A stretch of DNA of 38,694 nt from Anthropogastromicrobium sp052273485 (GTDB taxonomy: Bacteria; Bacillota; Clostridia; Lachnospirales; Lachnospiraceae), in NCBI GenBank assembly GCA_052273485.1, contig DAVZID010000029.1, positions 1-38,694 on the forward strand, in the 5' to 3' direction. Each line of letters opens with the position of its first letter. The first letter of the stretch is position 1. The notes beneath the pieces are model-generated. The model was not told where the DNA came from. It made no database searches and saw only the letters and a program-made list of their open reading frames with translations. Made by a program: the position numbers and the translations under genes. Below are positions 32,632 through 38,694 of this stretch, piece after piece.

Positions 32632-33066
32632 ATGAGATGGTTTAAAGAACACTATCACCGCTATATGATTCGTCCTATTGTGACAAAAACGATCACCAGA
32701 ATCCTAATCGGTCTGGTGATCGTCTTGCTTTGGGACAAATATGTGAATGTGGAGCGGGTCGGCGTTTCGAGGCTGGCATTTGGACTGGGCGCAGTTGGAC
32801 TGGTTTTGATGGCAGGCGCGTGGTTTGCGTACCTGCATCTGGACGGACTGACACCGGTGGATACAGCGAAGAAGCGTTTTGGCATTAAAAATAAGAAGAA
32901 AAAGACAAAGCGAAGCACCGGAGGCGATATTGCGGACTATCTTGATGAGGAGATTGTGCCGTTTGAGGAGCTCGAGGAGGACGAGAAAGCGGCTTGCCAG
33001 CTGGCGGCGTTTTTTCTTTCCGGAGCGGTGTTAGTGATCGCGGGGGTGGTGATCCCGCTGATTTAA
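32632..33066 (+). CDS. small membrane protein of unknown function at the end of the opp operon
   Basis: 144 aa, family not recognised. Three hydrophobic segments at about 20-37, 46-70 and 122-143 flank a very basic stretch (80-95, FGIKNKKKKTKRS) and an acidic one (103-119, LDEEIVPFEELEEDEKA). It follows oppF by 17 bases and probably belongs to that transcript. The last six codons (VVIPLI) and the stop are part of the first, diverged unit of the 33-bp tandem array that runs downstream. The array therefore probably grew from the 3' end of this gene. A start at 32632 with only a weak AGAG site is the sole in-frame choice near oppF. Confidence 0.75.
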   Translation: MRWFKEHYHRYMIRPIVTKTITRILIGLVIVLLWDKYVNVERVGVSRLAFGLGAVGLVLMAGAWFAYLHLDGLTPVDTAKKRFGIKNKKKKTKRSTGGDIADYLDEEIVPFEELEEDEKAACQLAAFFLSGAVLVIAGVVIPLI

Positions 33067-33330
33067 CGAAAGGCGGGAGTGGTGATTCCACTGATTTAAC
33101 GAAAGGCGGGAGTGGTGATCCCACTGATTTAACGAAAGGCGGGAGTGGTGATCCCACTGATTTAACGAAAGGCGGNNNNNNNNNNNNNNNNNNNNNNNNN
33201 NNNNNNNNNNNNNNNNNNNNNNNNNNNNNNNNNNNNNNNNNNNNNNNNNNNNNNNNNNNNNNNNNNNNNNNNNNNCCACTGATTTAACGAAAGGCGGGAG
33301 TGGTGATCCCACTGATTTAACGAAAGGCGG
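33046..33330. repeat. 33-bp tandem repeat array, partly lost in a scaffold gap
   Basis: Unit of 33 bases, starting TAACGAAAGGCGGGAGTGGT and ending CCCACTGATT. The stop of the upstream gene is the first TAA; units begin at 33064, 33097, 33130 and 33163, then N, then about one and a half more to 33330. Units are nearly identical (one T/C difference). Each contains AGTGG-TGATC-CCACT, a small hairpin. Because 33 is divisible by three, all frames stay periodic and give spurious 11-residue repeats. The true copy number is unknown because the gap lies inside the array. Confidence 0.92.
33176..33275. other. scaffold gap (100 N) inside the tandem array
   Basis: Exactly 100 N with identical repeat sequence on both sides, the typical result of short reads failing across a tandem array. 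Confidence 0.97.
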
Positions 33331-33540
33331 TAGTGGTGCGACCCGGTAGGTGAACGAAGGCCCACTCGACGATTGGTTTGTCGGCGCCCCTTGTTCCCGC
33401 GGCGCCTTCTACGTTATTTCACCGAAAGGCTACTGCGTAAGCCCGCTCCCACACGGGAATCGCCTCGTAAACGCAACTCGTCTCGGGGCCATTTACGTTA
33501 CGGTGTTTTACGGCGAGGTGGCTTGGTTGGCGCTGGTTAT
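33331..33540. repeat. CpG-rich degenerate continuation of the 33-bp array
   Basis: Diverged copies of the unit's AACGAAAGG core appear at 33353 and 33421, about 34 and 102 bases from the last good copy at 33319. The sequence is much richer in CG dinucleotides than its surroundings and has local hairpins (GGCGCC...GGCGCC at 33383-33406). An apparent 80-codon ORF here has no ribosome site or recognisable product. The whole interval 33067-33689 contains no credible gene. Confidence 0.4.
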
Positions 33541-33595
33541 TTATATACAAAAAGTGTTTCGTGTTTATAATAGCTGTAGTGGAACGTTATAATAC

Positions 33596-33625
33596 AAAAA
33601 AGCAGGGCATATGCCTTGCTTTTTT
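33596..33625. terminator. bidirectional intrinsic terminator
   Basis: AAAAAAGCA-G-GGCAT pairs with ATGCC-T-TGCTTTTTT, an almost perfect 30-base palindrome. It probably ends the opp operon after the repeat array. Confidence 0.85.
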
Positions 33626-33689
33626 GCGTAAATAAGGGTATTATTGTGTAACATAAAGATAAATATAATTAAGGAAGGGATGGAGTTCT

Positions 33690-34736
33690 ATGGCAAAGTC
33701 AGGAAAAGGAAAAGTAGTCCTTGCGGGAATGGCAGCAGCAGGTGCGGCAGGTATTTTGACTGTGAGAGGTATTTTCCACAAGGTATTCGCCAGACAGGAG
33801 AAGGAGGATGATGCGATCAGCCTGCGCTATAAGGATATGAGTGGACTGGTGCGAAAGAAAGTCACGATTGTATCTGGCTCAACACATCTGACGGGCTATC
33901 TGTACGGAGAGGAAACGGCAAAGGGTCTCGTCGTTGTGTGCCATGGAATCGCAAGCGGCGGTGAGGATAACCTGAGCATGGTAAAATACATGCTTGATGA
34001 TGGCTATCAGGTATTCACATTTGACTATACTGGTGTATACGAGAGCGAAGGTGCTTCTTCGGTAGGCTTTTATCAGGCCGTGAAGGACTTAAATGCAGTT
34101 ATGGGTTATATCGAGGCAACCTCATCACTAAAGGATCTTCCAGTATTCTTGTATGGTCACAGCTGGGGCGGCTATACCGCAGCAGCAGAGCTTAACTTCA
34201 GACACAATATTGCAGGTGTGATTACGATCTCTGGATTTGCCAGCCCGATGGCCGTGACAAAAGAGGTGGCAAAGCGTGCAATGCCGTCTCTGCTGGCAGA
34301 ATTTTTGCTTCCATTTGCAGCGATCTATCAGCGTGTTGTCTTTGGAAAGAATTACAATCTGTCCGCAGTAGAGGGAATCAATAGCTGTGATGTACCAGTT
34401 CTTGTTATGCATGGAAAGGACGATGAGGTGATTGGCTATGAGGGTTCCTCGATTATCGCACAGCGAAGCCACATCACAAATCCAAATGTCGAGTATTACA
34501 CTGAGGCGCGCCCGGGCAAGAGTGGCCATATGGGAATCTTCTTTACAAAGGGCGGAACGGCTTATTATCTGGCAAAGAAGGAAGAGTTAAAGATGCTTCA
34601 CGATCTGTATTACAATCGTGTGCCGCAGAATGTACTTTCAAAGTGGTTCTCTCGTCTGGATAAGAAGCAGGCAAATGATATTGATCCGCTGTTTGCAAAG
34701 ACGGTACTGGATTTCCTTGATAAGAATTGTAAATAA
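33690..34736 (+). CDS. membrane-anchored alpha/beta hydrolase
   Basis: 348 aa. A short N-terminal hydrophobic segment (about 8-24) without a cleavage site suggests a membrane anchor. The alpha/beta-hydrolase fold follows: oxyanion region VVVCHGIASGGEDN, nucleophile S158 in LYGHSWGGYTA, acid D244 or D245 in MHGKDDEVIG, and H280 in GKSGHMGIFF. Substrate unknown; the Ser-Asp-His set and length suit an esterase, lysophospholipase-like or peptidase activity. It is flanked by terminators on both sides, so it is transcribed alone. AAGGAAGGGATGGAG precedes the ATG. Confidence 0.87.
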   Translation: MAKSGKGKVVLAGMAAAGAAGILTVRGIFHKVFARQEKEDDAISLRYKDMSGLVRKKVTIVSGSTHLTGYLYGEETAKGLVVVCHGIASGGEDNLSMVKYMLDDGYQVFTFDYTGVYESEGASSVGFYQAVKDLNAVMGYIEATSSLKDLPVFLYGHSWGGYTAAAELNFRHNIAGVITISGFASPMAVTKEVAKRAMPSLLAEFLLPFAAIYQRVVFGKNYNLSAVEGINSCDVPVLVMHGKDDEVIGYEGSSIIAQRSHITNPNVEYYTEARPGKSGHMGIFFTKGGTAYYLAKKEELKMLHDLYYNRVPQNVLSKWFSRLDKKQANDIDPLFAKTVLDFLDKNCK

Positions 34737-34750
34737 TAAAAGAAAATGAT

Positions 34751-34792
34751 GGCATTCCATTTGCTTATAAGAGCGATGGAATGCCTTTTTTT
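34751..34792 (+). terminator. intrinsic terminator of the hydrolase gene
   Basis: GGCATTCCAT pairs with ATGGAATGCC (10 bp, 15-base loop), followed by seven T. Confidence 0.9.
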
Positions 34793-34932
34793 CGCGTATG
34801 AGCATGTCTTTAAATGGCTCTACATAGCAATTTCTCATTTCCTTTTCTTCATGATACTGGAACCGTTTGACATGATACAGAAAGGAAAAAAGATGAGTTT
34901 GCTTGCCAAAACTAGAAGTTAAAAGATATCGC

Positions 34933-34961
34933 TTGAAATATGTGTTCCATTCCGTTATAAT
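34933..34961 (+). promoter_or_regulatory. promoter of the btu operon
   Basis: -35 TTGAAA (34933-34938), 17-base spacer, consensus -10 TATAAT (34956-34961). Predicted start near 34968, just before the cobalamin riboswitch. Confidence 0.8.
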
Positions 34962-34992
34962 ATAGAACGCCATGTGGTGCTTTCAGAAAAGA

Positions 34993-35240
34993 TGGAGGTG
35001 CAGAGCTTGAACAAAGTTGTGCAAAGTCGTATGTGTTTCGTCTTTTTGTGAAAGATAATAGGGAATGCAGTGAGAATCTGCAGCAGCCCCCGCTACTGTC
35101 AGTCTGTGGGACAAAGAGAGGCATAAAAAGCCTCTGCCATTGAGAAAAATAGAGTCCAGTCTATTTTTCTTGAGAAGGTGATTTGTCCGCTAAGAGCAGA
35201 AAAGCCAGGAGACCTGCCCATGAGTAGACATGCGATTCTT
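34993..35240 (+). promoter_or_regulatory. cobalamin (B12) riboswitch
   Basis: The B12 box AGCCAGGAGACCTGCC is at 35203-35218. The core GGGAATGCAGTGAGAATCTG continues into CAGCAGCCCCCGCTACTGT (35061-35099), the most conserved part of the class. AGGTGC near 34998 marks the 5' side. A peripheral hairpin (GAGGC...GCCTC, 35118-35135) lies between. No U-tract follows, so control is probably at translation. The downstream stretch CGATTCTTCGGGATGGAGGAATC can fold, while the btuF site TTAGGAG follows at 35261. Boundaries are approximate. Confidence 0.93.
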
Positions 35241-35273
35241 CGGGATGGAGGAATCAGCAGTTAGGAGTTTTTT

Positions 35274-36611
35274 ATGAGAAAGTATCAGAAGGCACAGGCA
35301 GTTATTATGTGTGCGGCACTTGCAGCGTCAAGTATGACCGTATGGGCAACCGAGGAGGCAAGCAGCGAATCTGAGACAGCTGTTACCGAGAACGCGTCTG
35401 AGGAAGTTGCATCTGAGGAGTCTGGCGATGTTAGCTATCCGCTTACATTAACTGGAACAGATGGCACGGAGATCACAATTGACGAGGAGCCTGAAAAGAT
35501 TGTATCCATGGGACCGAATATGACAGAAATTTTGTATGCAATTGGCGCAGGGGATAAGTTAGTCGGAAGAACCGATTACTGTGATTATCCGGCAGAGGTT
35601 AGCGAAGTTGAGTCCGTAGGAAGCATTTCCAATGCAGATATCGAGAAGATTTTAAGTCTGGAGCCAGATCTGGTTCTTGCATCCACTCATTTTTCTGATG
35701 ATGCAATCAAGCAGCTTGAGGACGCTGGTGTTCCAGTACTGTATCTGTATGACGAAGGAGATATGAACGGCGTTTATGATATGATCAGCTTGGTTGGCGA
35801 GGCTGTAAACTGTGCTGAAGCAGCAGAAAAGACCGTTGATGAAATGCAGGCAAAGATGGACTATGTATCCGATCGTCTGGCAAACGCGGATGAGAATCCG
35901 ACCGTTTATTATGTCGTTGGCTACGGTGAGTACGGCGATTATACAGCTGGAGGAGATACTTTCGTAAATGGTATTCTGACAGCGGCAGGCGGTGACAACA
36001 TTGCATCAGATGTAGAGGGATGGTCATATTCCACAGAGACACTTCTGGAGAAGGATCCGCAGTATATTATTTTAAATGCATACAATGAGGAAGGTTTCTG
36101 TACAACCGATCCGTATACTGAGTTGAGCGCAGTAAAGAATGGATTCGTAGAGACAATCGACACCAACATGTTAGATCGTCAGGGACCGAGAAATGCCGAT
36201 GCTGTCGTAGAGTTAGCACAGATGCTTCATCCAGAGTGCTTCCCAGCAGAGACTGAGTATCCAGTTGCGGTACAGAGCGGTGATGTGGAGTACAACATCG
36301 AGGCTTGCCCAGAGAGTGTTTATGCTGAAAGTGAGGAAGTATTTGATCTGTTAAAGGAGATCGGCGTAGTTGATGAGGACGCTGAGTATGAGGAAAGAAG
36401 CGTCGAGGATGTTATTTCTGACGCACCGGCAGTTGTTGTAGCAGATGCCGAGTATAATGCTGAGGAAAAGGCAAAGTTTGATGATGCCAATATCCCGGTT
36501 ATCTATGTGGATGCGGAGGCTGATGATATCGTAACAACACTTGGTCAGATCTTCAACTGCAACGCAAAGGCAGACGAGGTTTCTTACGTAAAGGCAGCAT
36601 TGGCTGAGTAA
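35274..36611 (+). CDS. btuF: cobalamin ABC transporter binding protein with duplicated N-lobe
   Basis: 445 aa, about 130 longer than usual. Signal peptide 1 to about 26 (ending TVWA, then TEEA) lacks a lipobox cysteine; a Ser/Glu-rich linker runs to about 53. Residues 55-320 are a Peripla_BP_2/BtuF domain: EPEKIVSMGPNMTEILYAIG, PDLVLAS, DAGVPVLYLYDEG, GPRNADAVVELAQML. Residues about 329-441 repeat the N-lobe in degenerate form: YPVAVQSGDVEYNIEACPES echoes YPLTLTGTDGTEITIDEEPE, and DDANIPVIYVDAE echoes EDAGVPVLYLYDE. The copy has lost the ligand-side SMGPNMTEI motif. The B12 riboswitch upstream fixes the likely ligand as cobalamin or a precursor. Its role beyond that is unknown. Confidence 0.92.
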   Translation: MRKYQKAQAVIMCAALAASSMTVWATEEASSESETAVTENASEEVASEESGDVSYPLTLTGTDGTEITIDEEPEKIVSMGPNMTEILYAIGAGDKLVGRTDYCDYPAEVSEVESVGSISNADIEKILSLEPDLVLASTHFSDDAIKQLEDAGVPVLYLYDEGDMNGVYDMISLVGEAVNCAEAAEKTVDEMQAKMDYVSDRLANADENPTVYYVVGYGEYGDYTAGGDTFVNGILTAAGGDNIASDVEGWSYSTETLLEKDPQYIILNAYNEEGFCTTDPYTELSAVKNGFVETIDTNMLDRQGPRNADAVVELAQMLHPECFPAETEYPVAVQSGDVEYNIEACPESVYAESEEVFDLLKEIGVVDEDAEYEERSVEDVISDAPAVVVADAEYNAEEKAKFDDANIPVIYVDAEADDIVTTLGQIFNCNAKADEVSYVKAALAE

Positions 36612-36630
36612 TTGTATAAGGGAGTTTTTA

Positions 36631-37701
36631 TTGAAACGTATTTTAGGTTTACAAAATCCGTTTTCGGGTAGAAAGAAAAAAACATATTTTCATATCTATG
36701 TTTGCATGGCAGTCCTGCTTTTTGTGGGGGCTGCCATTTCCCTAAGTGTGGGTTCAGCAGACATTGGTATAGTTGGAAGTATTAAGTTAGCGCTGTCCGG
36801 TATTCCGGGCATTGGTTCGCTTGTGGATATTTCAGTGTACAGCACGATGCAGCGCTATATTATTTTGCAGGTGCGCTTGCCGCGTGTACTTCTCGCAGCA
36901 CTTGTCGGGGCAGGACTGTCGGCAGCTGGCGGCGTATTTCAGGGCCTTTTCCAGAATCCGCTTGCCGATCCGCACATTTTAGGCGTGTCCTCCGGTGCAG
37001 CGCTCGGTGCAACGATTGCGATTCTTTTTGGCGTTCAGGTGAGCGTCTTTGGCATTGGAACGATCGGCGTGTGTGCATTTATCGGAGCGATTCTCACGAT
37101 TGCGCTTGTCTATCTGATCGGTGGCATGAAAAAAGACGCAAAGACGATCGGCATTCTGCTTACCGGAACCGCGATCAGTACACTATTTTCAGCGGTGATG
37201 TCACTTCTGATGTCGCTTCACCATGATAAGATTGAGCAGGTCTATCTGTGGACAATGGGAAGTTTTTCCTCAGCGGTTTGGGTGAAGGTTGGTTACGTGG
37301 CAATCTGTGAAGGGATTTGTCTATGTATTTGCATTGCGCTGTCAAAAGATCTAAATCTGATGGCAATGGGTGAGGAGACGGCACAGAGCCTTGGAATCGA
37401 GACGACGCGTATCCGCCGAATTTTGATTTTAGTGGTATCGGTGATGGTTGCCGCATGTGTTGCCGTCAGCGGTGTGATTGGCTTTGTCGGACTAGTGATT
37501 CCTCATATTGTACGCTTTTTACTGGGGGATGATTACAGACGAATACTTCCGGGGGCGATTCTTGGAGGCGGATTTTTTCTGATGGTTTGTGATACGTTAG
37601 CGCGCACCGTAACCGCACCTGGAGAGCTGCCAGTCGGTGTATTGACAGCCATTGTCGGGGCACCATATCTGATTCTGCTTATTAAGAGGAAGTTGGCATG
37701 A
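36631..37701 (+). CDS. btuC: cobalamin ABC transporter permease (FecCD/BtuC family)
   Basis: 356-aa permease of the type II importer class with about ten helices. Family motifs: RLPRVLLAALVGAGLSAAGG, VFQGLFQNPLADPHILGVSS, GAALGATIAI, then GVIGFVGLVIPHIVRFLLGD (coupling-helix region) and ELPVGVLTAIVGAPYLILLI. The start is TTG at 36631, seven bases after AAGGGAG; no ATG or GTG lies nearby. It is 19 bases after btuF and is therefore under the same riboswitch. Confidence 0.94.
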   Translation: MKRILGLQNPFSGRKKKTYFHIYVCMAVLLFVGAAISLSVGSADIGIVGSIKLALSGIPGIGSLVDISVYSTMQRYIILQVRLPRVLLAALVGAGLSAAGGVFQGLFQNPLADPHILGVSSGAALGATIAILFGVQVSVFGIGTIGVCAFIGAILTIALVYLIGGMKKDAKTIGILLTGTAISTLFSAVMSLLMSLHHDKIEQVYLWTMGSFSSAVWVKVGYVAICEGICLCICIALSKDLNLMAMGEETAQSLGIETTRIRRILILVVSVMVAACVAVSGVIGFVGLVIPHIVRFLLGDDYRRILPGAILGGGFFLMVCDTLARTVTAPGELPVGVLTAIVGAPYLILLIKRKLA

Positions 37702-37713
37702 GAAATTTCTAAC

Positions 37714-37780
37714 GTTCACGGTTCACAACCTAGATTGGCGGTGAGCCGCTTTCGTAGAATGCCACCTCGTGAACAGTGAA
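37714..37780 (+). other. long hairpin between btuC and btuD
   Basis: GTTCACGGTTCAC (37714-37726) pairs with GTGAACAGTGAA (37769-37780), 11 bp with one mismatch, with GCGG/CCGC inside. No T-run follows. It probably tunes expression of the ATPase relative to the permease, and it covers a possible upstream GTG start of btuD. Confidence 0.55.
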
Positions 37781-37804
37781 AAATCAAAAAAGGAGAAAAT
37801 AATC

Positions 37805-38638
37805 GTGAGTCGACAAGGAAATAAAAAAACGGCATCGGGAATGGATTTGCTCAAATCAGTAGACATTGTAAGCAATCATCTGACCTGGACACCAGAGGGG
37901 ATGGATCATCCAATTTTAAAAGATATCACGCTTACTCTTGAGCCAGGTCATATCTATGGAATTATCGGGCCAAACGGAGCCGGAAAATCAAGCTTTCTGC
38001 GCCATGTACTCGCCTTTTTAAAAACAGAGGATAAGGAAAGTATAAAGATTGGCAGTGTACCTGCTAGCGATTATCCGCGAAAAAAGCTTGCAAGACTGCT
38101 ATCATTTGTGCCGCAGAAGACCGATATCGACACCGATTTTACGGCAGAGGAAATTGTCATGACCGGACGCACACCGTATCAGGGGCGTTTCGAGGGAAAT
38201 TCTTTTGCTGACAAAGAAGCAGTTTCTCGCGCATTTTCGCTTACAAAAGCAGACAGGCTTAAAGAAAAAAAATTCGCCGTTTTAAGCGGCGGCGAAAAGC
38301 AAAAGATTGTGATTGCACGCGCAGTAGCACAAACGACACCGTGGATGCTTCTTGATGAACCGATTGCAAGCCTTGATATTAAAAACCAGATTGAAATTAT
38401 GCAGACGCTTTCGGAATTAAACAGACAGGAAGGCGTATCTGTGCTTATGGTGCTTCATGATATCAATCTGGCTGGAATTTATTGTGATCGCTTGATTATG
38501 CTAAAGGACGGACAGGTAATTGCAGCAGGAAATACAAATGAATGTCTATGTGAAGAAAATTTAAAGAAACTTTATGATATATCATTTTTTCATATGGATA
38601 CAAAAAAAGGACAGCGATATTATTACGCGGAAATATAG
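37805..38638 (+). CDS. btuD: cobalamin ABC transporter ATP-binding protein
   Basis: 277 aa from the chosen GTG. Walker A is GPNGAGKS at 55-62, Q-loop FVPQKTDIDTDFTAEEIVMT, signature LSGGEKQK at about 160-167, Walker B WMLLDEP, D-loop SLDIKNQ and switch His in VLHDINLAG. These are typical of BtuD/FecE-type ATPases. GTG at 37805 follows AGGAG by nine bases; the longer frame from GTG 37769 starts inside the intergenic hairpin. It completes btuFCD. Confidence 0.92.
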   Translation: MSRQGNKKTASGMDLLKSVDIVSNHLTWTPEGMDHPILKDITLTLEPGHIYGIIGPNGAGKSSFLRHVLAFLKTEDKESIKIGSVPASDYPRKKLARLLSFVPQKTDIDTDFTAEEIVMTGRTPYQGRFEGNSFADKEAVSRAFSLTKADRLKEKKFAVLSGGEKQKIVIARAVAQTTPWMLLDEPIASLDIKNQIEIMQTLSELNRQEGVSVLMVLHDINLAGIYCDRLIMLKDGQVIAAGNTNECLCEENLKKLYDISFFHMDTKKGQRYYYAEI

Positions 38639-38658
38639 GGATACCAGGGTCAAAAGCT

Positions 38659-38694
38659 CCAAAAGCCGTTCGTGCTTGCACGATTAGGTTTTGG
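38659..38694. repeat. imperfect palindrome at the right window edge
   Basis: CCAAAA pairs with TTTTGG, CC with GG and TCGTGC with GCACGA across 36 bases. It may be a terminator stem after btuD or the end of a further element; the sequence stops here. Confidence 0.4.

Noticed and set aside
33046..33330. Integron attC-like sites, since ATTTAAC in each unit matches RYYYAAC
   Set aside because: The 33-bp unit is too short for attC, there is no complementary GTTRRRY arm, no cassette genes and no integrase.
33350..33592. 80-codon ORF in the CpG-rich segment after the tandem array
   Set aside because: No ribosome site, no recognisable domain, begins in degenerate repeats; coding is not supported.

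Overview
The window reads as a low-to-medium GC Firmicutes chromosome or large secondary replicon, most likely a Lachnospiraceae-type anaerobic Clostridium relative. Reasons: an oxygen-sensitive hybrid-cluster protein, Gram-positive style OppD/OppF proteins, strong AGGAGG ribosome sites, consensus sigma-A promoters with 17-base spacers, and many U-tract terminators. Genus cannot be decided from sequence alone. Two 100-base N runs (26148-26247, 33176-33275) show that this is a scaffold with two unresolved gaps.

Layout. 1-5.3 kb: a multi-hairpin element at the left edge, hcp (minus) divergent from a Crp/Fnr regulator, an S66 peptidase and a sodium:neurotransmitter-type symporter. 5.3-7.1 kb: the most unusual region. 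Two coupled winged-helix genes (a RepA_N/DUF6017-like replication initiator and a stand-alone wHTH paralogue) sit beside 16 iterons of 15 bp on a 21/22-bp period, interleaved with eight DnaA-box-like TTATCCCCA 9-mers. This looks like a complete iteron origin. 7.1-13.8 kb: a LacI-family regulator, a sugar ABC importer (binding protein plus two permeases, no ATPase) and a cytoplasmic amylosucrase-like GH13 enzyme. 13.9-19 kb (minus): a YfcC-type carrier with isoaspartyl dipeptidase, then an ammonium transporter fused to a P-II signalling domain. 19.4-23.6 kb: murI, a membrane glycerophosphodiester phosphodiesterase (minus) and a cysteine desulfidase-type protein.

23.7-33 kb: two near-identical family-5 peptide-binding proteins flank an Lrp/AsnC gene broken by a scaffold gap. 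The second heads a full oligopeptide importer operon (oppBCDF) with a small membrane protein at its end. It has a leader with an intrinsic terminator and a possible 35-aa leader ORF. The last codons and stop of the membrane protein are copied into a 33-bp tandem array. 33.7-38.7 kb: an alpha/beta hydrolase, then a cobalamin riboswitch controlling a btuF-btuC-btuD importer whose binding protein carries a degenerate second copy of its own N-lobe.

Together the genes describe an anaerobic scavenger: sugar, peptide, ammonium and B12 uptake, intracellular peptide and glucan processing, and nitrosative-stress defence. All four extracytoplasmic binding proteins have signal peptides without a lipobox cysteine, unusual for a monoderm.
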